32,034 bases of DNA from assembly GCA_945878455.1 (NCBI GenBank), contig CAMCUA010000006.1:1-32034 (forward strand), given 5' to 3'. Shown piece by piece: positions 23,201-31,948 of the stretch. Within the stretch, counting starts at the first letter, position 1, and the number at the start of each line of letters is the position of its first letter. Source of the DNA: Asaia bogorensis (GTDB taxonomy: Bacteria; Pseudomonadota; Alphaproteobacteria; Rhodospirillales; CAMCUA01). Below the pieces are notes generated by a model. It searched no databases. It was given only the letters and a program-made list of their open reading frames with translations, and was not told where the DNA came from. The position numbers and the translations under genes were made by a program.

Positions 23201-25996
23201 TTATTCCGCAGCCGTGGCCGTAGTAGCCAATGCGGGTCGCTGCTCGGAGATCGCCTCCAGCAAGGACGCACGGATACGTTCTACCTGCTCCGGCCGCTCG
23301 ACCTTTAGGCCGAAGACATCCTTCACATAGAAAGCGTCGACCACGCGCTCGCCAAAAGTCGAGATATGGGCGCTGGCAATTTGCAGGCCAAGCTGCGTCA
23401 GGGCTGCAGTGACGTCGTAAAGGAATCCGGACCGGTCGCGGCCATTGACCTCGATCACCGTGTGCTGGCGGCTGACTTTGTTATCGATTAACACGCGCGG
23501 CGCGACGTGGAACGCTCGCGCCCGTGCCTCGACCGTGCTGCTCTGCCGCGCAGCGGCCAGTTCCCGGCGGATATTGAGGCGTCCGGTCAATGCCTCGTCC
23601 ATGCGGGCACGTAGGCGGCGCAATCGTTCTTGTCCGGCAAAGGCGCCCCCGGCTGAATCTTGCACGGTGAAGCTGTCTAGGGCCATGCCGTTGGTCAGGG
23701 TAACGATCTTGGCATCGACAATGGAAGCGCCACCAAGGGCCATTGCGCCCGCGAGGCGCGAAAATAGGCCCGGATGATCATGGGTATAGACGATGACCTC
23801 GGTTACGTCGTTCTCAGCATCGGTTTTGGTTGCGACGCACAGGGGCAATTGTTTTGCCTCAGCCGTCTGGACGATACGGGCTTGGCGCTCCAGTTCGTCG
23901 ATGTCGAAGGCGAGCCAGTAAGGATCGTAGCCGCGCGCCAAATGCGCTTCGATGTCGGCGGCAGACCAATCGGCCAAGCGGACAGCAAGCGATTTCTTGG
24001 CCGCCGTGACACGTGCTCCGGCCTGGGTGGTCACCGACCCGCCGGTCAACACTTCCATGGTGCGCCAATAGAGATCACGCAGCAGGGTGGCCTTCCAGCC
24101 GTTCCAGACCCCTGGACCGACTGCGCGAATATCGGCCACGGTCAATACCAGCAACAGGCGCAGTCGCTCTGGCGACTGCACGGCCTCGGCAAAATCAGCG
24201 ATGGCCTTGGGATCGTCCAGGTCGCGCTTGAACGCCGTCTCGCTCATCATCAGGTGATGACGAACCAGCCAGGATACGGTGCCTGTCTCCCATTCGCTGA
24301 GGCCCAGGCGTGGGCCCAATTTTTCGGCGATGTCAGCGCCCAATATCGAATGATTGCCGCCGCGGCCCTTGGCGATGTCATGCAAGAATACCGCGACATA
24401 AAGGGCGTTGCGCGATTGGACCTCGTGGATGACCTTGGTGGAGATCGGATGGTCCTCGGCCAACTCGCCGGCCTCGATGCCATGCAGGATGCCAAGCGCC
24501 CGGATGGTGTGCTCATCGACCGTATAGACGTGATACATGTCGAACTGCATCTGCGCCACGACACGGCCGAAGTCGGGAACAAAACGGCCGAAGACGCCGG
24601 CTTCGTTCAACCGGGTGAGAGTCGCCCGTGGACCTTTGGTCGACGTCAGCATGTCGAGAAACAGCCGGTTGGCATCGCCATTCTCGCGCAGCTTGCTGTC
24701 GATCAGATTGAGGTTCTGCCGTACCAACCGAAGGGCGTTCGGATGGATGTCGAGGTCATGTACCTGTGCGGCGTGGAACAACCCGAGCAGCTTAATCGGC
24801 GCCTGGCGGAAGGCCTCCGCATCGTCGATCGTGAGCCGTCCGCCGTCTAGACGGAAGCCATCCACCATCTGCTCGCGTCGCCCTTTGCCCGAGCGCGTGA
24901 ACAGGGCGCGCACTGACGACGTCTGGGGCTTCTTGTGTTGTTCCTCGAGGACAGCGCATAGAATGCGAGTCAGATCGCCAACATCCTTGGCGACCAAGAA
25001 GTAGTGCTTCATGAAACGTTCGACGCCGCGCACGCTGGTACGGTCCGTGTAGCCCAGACGGTGGGCGATAATTGTCTGTACGTCGAATGTCAGGCGTTCT
25101 TCGGGCCGGCTGCTTAGGTAGTGCAGGTGGCAGCGTACCGTCCACAAGAAATTGCGCGCCTTGGAAAAACGCAGGGCATCGTCGCGGGTAAACACGCCAG
25201 CTGTTACCAGATCGGTCGCCGTATCGGCGCGATACAGATATTTTGCGATCCAGAACAGAGTGTTGAGATCGCGCAACCCGCCCTTGCCTTCCTTGATGTT
25301 GGGTTCCAGCACATAGCGGGTGTCGCCCATGCGTTCATGGCGTTCGTCACGTTCGGCCAGTTTCGCCTCGACGTAGGCCAGGCCGGTATTGGCCAACACT
25401 TGTTTGAGGAAACGGGTGCGGAATTGTTCGTAGAGTTCCTTGGCACCGAGCAGCCAGCGGGACTCGAGCACGCTGGTGCGAATGGTGACATCGTCGCGTG
25501 ATAGCCGGATGGCCTCGTCCACCGTTCGCGTGGCATGTCCAACTTTTAGACCCATGTCCCACAGGGTGTAGAGCATGTACTCGACGACCTGTTCGCCGCG
25601 CGGTGTTTGCTTGTAGGGCAACAGAAACATCAGATCGATATCAGAGAATGGCGCCAAGGTGCCCCGGCCATAGCCGCCGGTCGCAATGATGCAGATCGAT
25701 TCGCCCTTAGTCGAACTGGACAGTGGATAGACCTTGTCGGCGGCGATGTGATGGATGACGGTGATCAATTCGTCGATCAGGAAAGCTAGTGCCCGAACAG
25801 TTTCGCCCCCAACCACGTCATCGCTTTCAAAGCGGCGGCGGACTTCGGTCCGGCCCTTGGCCAAGGCGTCCTTAAGATGGGCGAGGACAGCCCCCTGCGT
25901 GCGGCTCGGAGGGCCACCTTGTTCGATCAGTTGATCGAACTCGGTGATCAACGTTTCGCGGTCGATGATGTCTTTGCGCCTACGGATGCGCACCAT
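23201..25996 (-). CDS. glnD: Bifunctional uridylyltransferase/uridylyl-removing enzyme GlnD
   Basis: GlnD senses glutamine and adds or removes UMP on PII proteins, setting the nitrogen response. At 931 residues all domains are visible: nucleotidyltransferase (ATGGYGRGTLAPFSDIDL, about 105-122), a GlnD-specific helical region with EPNIKEGKGGLRDL (231-244), an HD hydrolase domain (His539-Asp540, FLHDIAKGRGGNHS) and two C-terminal ACT domains (VIVYTHDHPGLFSRLAG at about 734-750; VIEVNGRDRSGFLYDVTAAL at about 847-866). Oddity: the GRGGNHS segment has Asn548 where I expect Asp. ATG at 25996 is preceded by AAAGGAG; the longer frame to 26050 crosses the promoter. Confidence 0.97.
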   Translation of the reverse strand: MVRIRRRKDIIDRETLITEFDQLIEQGGPPSRTQGAVLAHLKDALAKGRTEVRRRFESDDVVGGETVRALAFLIDELITVIHHIAADKVYPLSSSTKGESICIIATGGYGRGTLAPFSDIDLMFLLPYKQTPRGEQVVEYMLYTLWDMGLKVGHATRTVDEAIRLSRDDVTIRTSVLESRWLLGAKELYEQFRTRFLKQVLANTGLAYVEAKLAERDERHERMGDTRYVLEPNIKEGKGGLRDLNTLFWIAKYLYRADTATDLVTAGVFTRDDALRFSKARNFLWTVRCHLHYLSSRPEERLTFDVQTIIAHRLGYTDRTSVRGVERFMKHYFLVAKDVGDLTRILCAVLEEQHKKPQTSSVRALFTRSGKGRREQMVDGFRLDGGRLTIDDAEAFRQAPIKLLGLFHAAQVHDLDIHPNALRLVRQNLNLIDSKLRENGDANRLFLDMLTSTKGPRATLTRLNEAGVFGRFVPDFGRVVAQMQFDMYHVYTVDEHTIRALGILHGIEAGELAEDHPISTKVIHEVQSRNALYVAVFLHDIAKGRGGNHSILGADIAEKLGPRLGLSEWETGTVSWLVRHHLMMSETAFKRDLDDPKAIADFAEAVQSPERLRLLLVLTVADIRAVGPGVWNGWKATLLRDLYWRTMEVLTGGSVTTQAGARVTAAKKSLAVRLADWSAADIEAHLARGYDPYWLAFDIDELERQARIVQTAEAKQLPLCVATKTDAENDVTEVIVYTHDHPGLFSRLAGAMALGGASIVDAKIVTLTNGMALDSFTVQDSAGGAFAGQERLRRLRARMDEALTGRLNIRRELAAARQSSTVEARARAFHVAPRVLIDNKVSRQHTVIEVNGRDRSGFLYDVTAALTQLGLQIASAHISTFGERVVDAFYVKDVFGLKVERPEQVERIRASLLEAISEQRPALATTATAAE

Positions 25997-26018
25997 CGTG
26001 GTCTCCTTTATAGCGGCC

Positions 26019-26027
26019 GTTATAGCA
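26019..26027 (-). promoter_or_regulatory. Extended -10 promoter of glnD
   Basis: TGC-TATAAC on the minus strand is an extended -10 box just upstream of the glnD Shine-Dalgarno sequence, implying a very short leader. The -35 region is weak (TTGTGG with a 20-base spacer). It resembles the TGC-TATAGT of the fur promoter. Confidence 0.5.
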
Positions 26028-26076
26028 GGTTGCCAGCCGAGGCCCCACAATTTCCCCCGTGACGCTCGGGCCGACG

Positions 26077-27387
26077 CTAGGCCACGTCCCGATCCTTTAG
26101 AGGGTCGCGCACCGTCAAAGCCAACAACAGGCCGCCTAGGACGAACAAAATCACGATCGTCGACATACCAGCACGCTGACTGTCGAAAGCCAATGTCGCC
26201 CAGCCCAGCGCCAAAGGCCCCAAAAAGGCCGTAGCCTTACCCGACAACGAATAGAGTCCGAACATCTCGTTGGTCGTCCCCGGAGGCGTCATGCGCGCCA
26301 TCAGCGTTCGGCTGGCCGACTGGGCCGGACCGACGAAGAGGCCAAGTGGCAAGGCAAACAACCAGAACAAGGTCTTGCCCTCCACCACCAGCAGCAGTCC
26401 GCCGAACAGCACCAGAAGAGCCAAGGCGATGAGGACAGTGCGCTTCGGTCCGATCCAATCGTCAATCCAAGCGAAGGCGAGGGCACCCAATCCGGCGGTG
26501 ACATTGATAGCGATGCCGAACAGGACAATTTCTGTGAAATCCATGCCAAACGTACCGGCGGCATAAATACCACCAAAAGCAAAAAGCGTATTCATGCCGT
26601 CGGCATAGAGCATATGGGCGAGAAGGAAGCGCGCCACCTGCCCGCGTGGGTGAAGGTTACGCAAGGATTTGATCAGGGTCGCCAGGCCTTCGCCTATCGC
26701 CGTGACCATTGTTGCCTGTCGACGGGGTGCATCGGGCACGAAGAGGAACAACGGCAGCGAAAAGCCGGCGAACCAGACCGCGACCAATACAGTAACGGCG
26801 CGAATGTGTTCGGAGGCTGCCCTATCGAGGCCAAACCACGGCGTTTCGGCCTGGACGAATCCGACCAGCGCCACGGCGAGGCAACAAAGGCCCCCGGCGT
26901 AGCCCAAACTCCACCCCCAGCCAGATAGGCGACCGAGATGGCTGGCGGGCACCAAGTCCGGCATCATGGCGTTGTAGAAAACCTGGCCCGTTTCGAAGGC
27001 GATGTTGCCGATGACGGCGAAGGCCAGGCCCCATAGGGACCAAGCAGGGTCAGGCTGGGTAAACCACAACAGCGCCGAGGCCAAAACGCACAAGGCGGTG
27101 AAGGCCGCCAACCAAGGCTTGCGCCGCCCGCCGCGGTCGGCGATGGCGCCGAGTACCGGGGATAACAGGGCAACCGCGCCGGCGCCAAAGCTCATGGCGA
27201 AGGCCCATTCGGCGGTTCCGGCCACCTCGTCTGTCGCCACCGCTTTTGTGAAATAGGCCGCGAAGATGAAGGTGATAACGACCGTCGGATAAGCTGAATT
27301 GGCCCAGTCATAAAGGCACCAGGCCAGCAATACCCGGCGTCGGTTTCTAGGAGCTAGAGAGTCGTTGGGATGTGACTGCACGCCCAC
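26077..27387 (-). CDS. MFS transporter, UMF1/Atg22-like family
   Basis: An inner-membrane transporter of about 436 residues with about 12 hydrophobic segments. The N-terminal WCLYDWANSAYPTVVITF is the hallmark of the UMF1 (Atg22-like) branch of the major facilitator superfamily. The GAIADRGGRRKPWL loop between helices 2 and 3 is the usual MFS signature. Family substrates are mostly unknown; fungal Atg22 exports amino acids from the vacuole. I chose GTG at 27387 (GTG at 27381 is equally possible) because the longer frame to a TTG at 27438 would be translated through the terminator at 27394-27425. No Shine-Dalgarno sequence is visible, so the start and promoter are uncertain. It precedes glnD by 80 bases. 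Confidence 0.88.
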   Translation of the reverse strand: MGVQSHPNDSLAPRNRRRVLLAWCLYDWANSAYPTVVITFIFAAYFTKAVATDEVAGTAEWAFAMSFGAGAVALLSPVLGAIADRGGRRKPWLAAFTALCVLASALLWFTQPDPAWSLWGLAFAVIGNIAFETGQVFYNAMMPDLVPASHLGRLSGWGWSLGYAGGLCCLAVALVGFVQAETPWFGLDRAASEHIRAVTVLVAVWFAGFSLPLFLFVPDAPRRQATMVTAIGEGLATLIKSLRNLHPRGQVARFLLAHMLYADGMNTLFAFGGIYAAGTFGMDFTEIVLFGIAINVTAGLGALAFAWIDDWIGPKRTVLIALALLVLFGGLLLVVEGKTLFWLFALPLGLFVGPAQSASRTLMARMTPPGTTNEMFGLYSLSGKATAFLGPLALGWATLAFDSQRAGMSTIVILFVLGGLLLALTVRDPLKDRDVA

Positions 27388-27393
27388 GCCATC

Positions 27394-27425
27394 AAGAAAA
27401 ACGCCGGGCAGAATGTCTGCCCGGC
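27394..27425 (-). terminator. Intrinsic terminator of the peptide transporter operon
   Basis: GCCGGGCAGA and TCTGCCCGGC form a perfect 10-bp stem with a 3-base loop, followed on the minus strand by GTTTTTCTT. It begins about 35 bases past the ATPase F stop. This is the strongest terminator in the window. Confidence 0.92.
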
Positions 27426-27458
27426 GTGGACTTAGCAATGAATGGGTTTAGCCGTCAC

Positions 27459-28502
27459 TCAATGCGCCGGCTGTTCCGACAGCGGCTCGGGGAAATGGCA
27501 GGCTGCGATATGCCCGCCGCCATCCGACTGCACGACCAATTCAGGCACGTCGACCTTGCAACGTTCCTCCGCCTTCCAGCAACGGGTACGGAATCGGCAA
27601 CCCGACGGTGGATTGGCGGGGCTTGGCACTTCGCCCTGGAGCAGGATGCGCCGGGACTGCATTTCATTGGTGAAGTTGATCGTCGGTTCCGCCGACAGCA
27701 ATGCCTTCGTATAAGGATGGCGTGGTGCGCCGTAGACTTGGCGTTCGGTGCCAAGTTCAGCAACCCGGCCCAGATACATCACCGCCACCCGATCCGACAT
27801 GTGGCGCACCACCGACAGGTCATGGGCAATGAAGATATAAGCGATCTGGTGACGATCCTGGATTTCTTCCAGCAAGTTGATCACCTGAGCCTGAATCGAC
27901 AGGTCAAGGGCCGACACCGGTTCGTCGCAGATCAGTACCTGGGGATTCAGCGTCATCGCCCGGGCAATGCCGATGCGCTGCAGCTGACCGCCGGAAAACT
28001 GATGCGGATAGCGTTCGGCATGGTCGCGACGCAGACCGACGCTTTCCAACAGGTCGCGCACCCGATCCGGGCGTTCGTCGATGGGCACCACGTCGGGATG
28101 AATAACCCACGGCTCCGCCACGATGTCTTCCACCCGCATGCGTGGGTTGAGCGACGCATAGGGGTCCTGGAAGATGACCTGCATGCGCCGCCGGAGGTGG
28201 CGCATTTCAGCATCGTCCATGGTGAAGATGTCTTTGCCGTCGAACAGCGCTTGGCCGGCGGTCGGCTCTTCGAGGCGGAGCAGCGTGCGCGCCACCGTCG
28301 ACTTGCCGCAGCCCGACTCGCCAACAAGACCGAGGGTCTCGCCGGGATACAGGTCGAAGCTGACGCCATCGACGGCGCGGATGACCTTGGAACGCGAGGT
28401 CAGTCCGAAGCCTCCGCTGGCACCGAAATGCTTGGTGAGATTCCGGACTTGCAGGATCGGCTTTTTGCCCGCGGTAGCGGGGCTAGGCGTGGACGGGTTC
28501 AT
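27459..28502 (-). CDS. Peptide ABC transporter ATP-binding protein (OppF/DppF type)
   Basis: The second ATPase of a dipeptide/oligopeptide importer, 347 residues. Walker A is GESGCGKST (61-69), the ABC signature FSGGQ is at 169-173, Walker B is VLICDEPVSALD (189-200), and an AHDLS H-loop follows. The C-terminal oligopeptide-transporter extension has the cysteine-rich pattern (CRFRTRCWKAEERC, later ACHF) often seen in this branch and possibly holding an iron-sulfur cluster. ATG at 28502 gives a 20-base overlap with the D subunit gene. It is the last gene of the operon and is followed by the terminator at 27394-27425. Confidence 0.94.
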   Translation of the reverse strand: MNPSTPSPATAGKKPILQVRNLTKHFGASGGFGLTSRSKVIRAVDGVSFDLYPGETLGLVGESGCGKSTVARTLLRLEEPTAGQALFDGKDIFTMDDAEMRHLRRRMQVIFQDPYASLNPRMRVEDIVAEPWVIHPDVVPIDERPDRVRDLLESVGLRRDHAERYPHQFSGGQLQRIGIARAMTLNPQVLICDEPVSALDLSIQAQVINLLEEIQDRHQIAYIFIAHDLSVVRHMSDRVAVMYLGRVAELGTERQVYGAPRHPYTKALLSAEPTINFTNEMQSRRILLQGEVPSPANPPSGCRFRTRCWKAEERCKVDVPELVVQSDGGGHIAACHFPEPLSEQPAH

Positions 28503-29481
28503 GATGCACGGCCTCGGCGTGATGACATTCGGAAATGCGGCCCTCGGCAACCACTTTGATCGGCGGCGCCTGGCGGCGGCAGATATCGGTGGCGAAGGAG
28601 CAGCGGGGATGGAACGAACAGCCGGTGGGCAGGTTCGCCAAGTCGGGCGGCGAGCCGACGATCGGTTGCAGACGCTCGCCCTTCTCGCGAGCCTGCGGAG
28701 CCGACCGCAGCAAGGCCAGCGTATAGGGATGCGCCGGCTGCTTCAGAACCTCCTTGACGTTGCCGCCCTCGACGACACGACCGGCATACATCACCGCCAC
28801 CGTATCGGCGACGTCGACGACGACGCCAAGGTCATGGGTGATGAGGATAACGGACATGCCGTTTTCTTTGCTGATGCCCTTGATCAGGTCCATGATCTGG
28901 GCCTGCACCGTGACGTCGAGCGCCGTCGTCGGTTCGTCGGCGATCAATAGATCGGGCTTCAAGGCCACGGCCATGGCGATCATGACGCGTTGGCGCATAC
29001 CGCCTGAGAACTGATGCGGAAAGTCCTTTACCCGGTCGCGGGCAGCAGGAATACCGACGCGTTCCAGCAGCTCCGCCGCCCGTTCGAAGGCTTCGGCACG
29101 GTTGCATTCGCCATGGATGCGGAACGTCTCGGCGATCTGCCAGCCGACAGTAAACACCGGGTTGAGCGAGGCCAGGGCGTCTTGGAAGACCATGGCCATC
29201 TTCTTGCCGGACATCGCGCGCCACTCGTCCATCGGCATCTTGAGAATGTCGACGCCGTGGAACATCGCCGTTCCACCGGTAATAGCCCCCGGCGGAATTT
29301 GCAGCAGGCGCATGATCGTTTGGGCGCTGACGCTCTTGCCCGAGCCGCTTTCGCCCAGGATGGCCAGGGTCTTACCTGGAAAAGCCGTAAAGTTGGCGCC
29401 GTTGACTGCCTTGACGATTTCTCGGCCGGTGCGGAATTCGACCCGAAGGTCGCGCACTTCGAGAAGAGCTTTTTCCTCCAT
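28483..29481 (-). CDS. Peptide ABC transporter ATP-binding protein (OppD/DppD type)
   Basis: The first ATPase of the importer, 332 residues. Walker A is GESGSGKS (43-50), signature [14 protein letters not shown] (158-171), Walker [13 protein letters not shown] (178-189). The C-terminal extension carries [14 protein letters not shown] and a later ECHH, the same cysteine pattern as its partner. ATG at 29481 overlaps the stop of the permease C gene by one base (TAATG), a classic coupling arrangement. The longer frame to 29622 lies inside the permease gene and is a shadow. With two ATPases and two permeases the transporter is complete except for the binding protein. Confidence 0.95.
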   Translation of the reverse strand: MEEKALLEVRDLRVEFRTGREIVKAVNGANFTAFPGKTLAILGESGSGKSVSAQTIMRLLQIPPGAITGGTAMFHGVDILKMPMDEWRAMSGKKMAMVFQDALASLNPVFTVGWQIAETFRIHGECNRAEAFERAAELLERVGIPAARDRVKDFPHQFSGGMRQRVMIAMAVALKPDLLIADEPTTALDVTVQAQIMDLIKGISKENGMSVILITHDLGVVVDVADTVAVMYAGRVVEGGNVKEVLKQPAHPYTLALLRSAPQAREKGERLQPIVGSPPDLANLPTGCSFHPRCSFATDICRRQAPPIKVVAEGRISECHHAEAVHHEPVHA

Positions 29482-30419
29482 TATTTCTTGTCCTCTTCCT
29501 TCTCGTGCGATTCCAGACGCCAGCGTTGGACGGGATCGGTGGCCAAACGCAACCAACTCGACAGGATGTTGGCCGACAGAGTTGCAAACATGATCATCAT
29601 GCCGGGGAAGAAGGCCAGCCACCAGGCCTGCGCCAGGTAGTTGCGGCCCTGCGCCACCATCAGACCCCAGGTGATCGCCGGGGGCTGAATGCCGATGCCC
29701 AAGAAGCTCAGGCCCGATTCCGACAGCATGACCGAGGCGAAGTCCACCGTCATGATGGTCAGCAAGGTGGGTGCCACGATCGGCGCGATGTGATTGCGCA
29801 GGATGTGGAAGCGACCGCTGCCCAAAGCCCGCGAGGCATCGACGAAGACACGTTCGCGAATTTCCAACACCTCGGCGCGGGTCACGCGCAGATAGATCGG
29901 GGTCCGCGTCGTGGCCAGCACGATGATCAGGTTACCGACCCGAGGCTCGAGCATGTACAGCACGATCACCGCGAGCAGCAGCGACGGGAAGCTCTGCACA
30001 ACGTCGGCCAAGCGCATGATGATGTGGCCAACCCACTTGCCGACATAGCCGGCCAGCATGCCGAGCGTACCGCCGACGCACATTGCGATAAACACAGCGG
30101 TCAAGGCGACCGAGATGGTATTGCGCGCGCCGACGATCAGGCGGGCGAGCAGGCTGCGGCCCAGGGGGTCGCCGCCGAGAATCCACATCGGACCATTTTC
30201 AAGCCCGGGCGCCGCGTTGCGCGCCTTCAGGTTGAGCTGCGTGGCGGTGTCGCCGAGCAGTTCGGGACCGATGATCAGACAGAAAGCAAGGACCGTCAGC
30301 CAGAAGGCAGCCACGCAGGCGAACTTGTCGCGCCAGAGCAGCTGCCACCAGGGTTGAGCCCGGCGGATGATGACCGCTTCCGCGTCTCCGCTTGTCGGTG
30401 TGGTGGTGACCGTCGTCAT
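29481..30419 (-). CDS. Peptide ABC transporter permease (OppC/DppC type)
   Basis: A 312-residue inner-membrane subunit. The N-terminal cytoplasmic stretch is followed by a first membrane segment (about 35-51, VAAFWLTVLAFCLIIGP), a periplasmic loop with GGDPLGRSLLARLIVGARNT (82-101), and the BPD_transp_1 core with helices at about 102-125, 140-158, 210-235 and 265-290. The ATPase-contact EAA loop is visible as VFVDASRALGSGRFHILRNH. The start ATG is at 30419, 21 bases after the permease B stop. Substrates of this family include di- and oligopeptides, nickel and opines; sequence alone does not choose. Confidence 0.94.
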   Translation of the reverse strand: MTTVTTTPTSGDAEAVIIRRAQPWWQLLWRDKFACVAAFWLTVLAFCLIIGPELLGDTATQLNLKARNAAPGLENGPMWILGGDPLGRSLLARLIVGARNTISVALTAVFIAMCVGGTLGMLAGYVGKWVGHIIMRLADVVQSFPSLLLAVIVLYMLEPRVGNLIIVLATTRTPIYLRVTRAEVLEIRERVFVDASRALGSGRFHILRNHIAPIVAPTLLTIMTVDFASVMLSESGLSFLGIGIQPPAITWGLMVAQGRNYLAQAWWLAFFPGMMIMFATLSANILSSWLRLATDPVQRWRLESHEKEEDKK

Positions 30420-30440
30420 GATGATTGCTCTCCCCAGCTC

Positions 30441-31361
30441 TTATCGGTGACGGATGCGCGGATCGAGCGCCACGTATAGGAGATCGATGATGATGAACAA
30501 GAGGAAAATCGCGCTGGCGGTGATGGTAATCGCCGCCTGGACGATGGCGTAATCGCGCTGAATGACGGAATCGACCATTAGCTTGCCGATGCCGGGCCAG
30601 CCAAAGACCGTTTCCACGATCACCGCGCCATTGATCATGCCCACCGTCTGGTCGCCCGCCACCGTGACGATGGTCAGCAGAGCATTGCGCAAAGCATGCA
30701 CATAGATGACCCGACGCTCGCGCACGCCCTTGGCGCGCGCCGTCTTGACGTAGGCCGACGACAAGGCGCCCAACATCGAAGCGCGCACCACCTGCACCTG
30801 CAGACCGAAGGGCCGCAACATCAGCACCGTAACAGGCATGATCCAGTATTCGATGCCGTCGCCCATGCCCGATGTCGGCAGCCATCGCAATGCCACCGAG
30901 AAAACCAGGATGCCGGTGATGGCCACCCAGAAGTCCGGGGCGCTCGCCGTCGACAGGGAGCTGATGCTGGCCACCCGGTCGAAAACGCCGCGTGGCCTGT
31001 AAGCCGCGAGGGCGCCCACCGTCACGGCGCAGGTAATGACCAGCGTCATGGTGACGGCCGCAAGCTTCAGCGTTGTCGGATAGGCTTCAAGCACGATATC
31101 GAAGGCCGGCCGCTGCTTGCGGATCGAGAAGCCTAGATCGCCTTCGGCAATGCCTTTGACAAACTTAATGAACTGCACATGCGATGGCTGGTCGAAGCCA
31201 TGCAGCTTGGCGAATTCCTGCCGGGTCTCCAGATTGGCGTCGATCGGCAGGTAAAGGTTGGTGGGGTCGCCGGTCAGTCGGGCCAGAAAGAACACGGCCA
31301 CGATCAAACCCATCAACGCGATGCTGCTGTGCAGCGCTCTTTGTCCCAGATAGCGTGCCAA
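30441..31361 (-). CDS. Peptide ABC transporter permease (OppB/DppB type)
   Basis: The first permease subunit. A first membrane helix near residues 14-30 (ALMGLIVAVFFLARLTGDP), a periplasmic domain with GFDQPSHVQFIKFVKGIAEGD and GFSIRKQRP, then five more hydrophobic segments and the EAA loop (YVKTARAKGVRERRVIYVHALRN). I chose TTG at 31361 because a strong AAGGAG lies 7 bases upstream and LARYLGQRALHSS is the usual family start, giving 306 residues. The in-frame ATG at 31403 has no Shine-Dalgarno sequence. This gene leads the operon; no substrate-binding protein gene precedes it within the window. Confidence 0.93.
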   Translation of the reverse strand: MARYLGQRALHSSIALMGLIVAVFFLARLTGDPTNLYLPIDANLETRQEFAKLHGFDQPSHVQFIKFVKGIAEGDLGFSIRKQRPAFDIVLEAYPTTLKLAAVTMTLVITCAVTVGALAAYRPRGVFDRVASISSLSTASAPDFWVAITGILVFSVALRWLPTSGMGDGIEYWIMPVTVLMLRPFGLQVQVVRASMLGALSSAYVKTARAKGVRERRVIYVHALRNALLTIVTVAGDQTVGMINGAVIVETVFGWPGIGKLMVDSVIQRDYAIVQAAITITASAIFLLFIIIDLLYVALDPRIRHR

Positions 31362-31477
31362 AGGGAATCTCCTTCCTCGCAACGCGCTCAAAACCGGCGC
31401 CATTCGAGGGTTTATTCAGAAGCCGCCTTGCGTTTTGACGCCGACGTTCCTGAGTGATGTATGAGCCTACGTCCGAT

Positions 31478-31492
31478 CCATTAGATTAATGG
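31478..31492. promoter_or_regulatory. Palindromic operator-like site upstream of the transporter operon
   Basis: CCATTA-GAT-TAATGG is a perfect 6-bp dyad with a 3-base spacer. It extends outward with one mismatch to 9-bp half sites (GATCCATTA and TAATGGGTC). It lies about 120 bases before the permease B start and is AT-rich in a GC-rich genome. The size and symmetry suit a dimeric repressor such as a GntR-family protein; the regulator is not in the window. Confidence 0.45.
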
Positions 31493-31785
31493 GTCAGTCG
31501 CTTGTTTGTCTTGCAGTTTCTTTAAGCAACCTTCTAACGCCCGATCCGCCGAAGCCGACTGCACGCATAGGCCGCTTTAATTTCGTTATGCCCAAGCCGA
31601 CACATCGTCGCGCCCGTCGCTGTTAGCGGCGATGAAGGACATTGGCCGTCTCCTTAACTTCCTCGTTCGAGGTGGCACCGAACGAACGGTGCTGATTACG
31701 CAAAGCCCCTTCCACAGTACGACACATTCATTAGCGTACCATCGCCGGCAACGTGTCCTTCGCAGGATCTTTTTGCCACCGGCAC

Positions 31786-31800
31786 GTTTCATCGTGAAAC
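31786..31800. promoter_or_regulatory. Second palindromic site in the non-coding region
   Basis: GTTTCA-TCG-TGAAAC is a perfect 6-bp dyad with a 3-base spacer, the same geometry as the site at 31478 but a different sequence. It may be an operator or part of the insertion-sequence flank. Confidence 0.3.
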
Positions 31801-31948
31801 ATTGCCCGTCGCAAGTCAAACGGGTCGACTCAAAATTCCCGAACCGACTCTTCCGGCCATTGCCCTTCCGTCGCCCATCGGCTTCAGGGGGCCGGGCCAA
31901 TAACACCACCCGGATTGCGCTGTCAACGATAGGCGCTGGATTCTCACG

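Larger units (their letters stand above)
31362..31948. other. Region without a supportable gene upstream of the transporter operon
   Basis: About 590 bases. It contains the permease B Shine-Dalgarno sequence, two palindromes (31478-31492 and 31786-31800), and a hairpin GCACCG-AACGAA-CGGTGC at 31675-31692. Open frames exist on both strands (minus 31586-31909; plus from 31632 to the edge), but their composition (many Arg and Cys, or Ser and Arg), lack of ribosome-binding sites and lack of recognisable motifs argue against coding. It is bounded on the right by a transposase fragment, so it may include degraded insertion-sequence flank. I found no convincing -35/-10 pair for the transporter operon. 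Confidence 0.5.

Noticed and set aside
23774-24850. Long plus-strand frame (358 codons) opposite glnD
   Set aside because: It is a mirror frame of a clearly real gene, with no domain of its own; GC-rich codon bias creates such frames.
27372-28559. Long plus-strand frame (395 codons) opposite oppF
   Set aside because: Shadow of the ATPase gene; it also crosses the terminator hairpin.
29505-30479. Long plus-strand frame (324 codons) opposite the permease C gene
   Set aside because: Shadow of the permease; composition dominated by Gln, His, Arg and Asp as expected for antisense of membrane-protein codons.
31586-31909. Minus-strand frame of 107 codons upstream of the transporter operon
   Set aside because: Highly basic, cysteine-rich and motif-free, with no Shine-Dalgarno sequence; looks like a chance frame in non-coding DNA.
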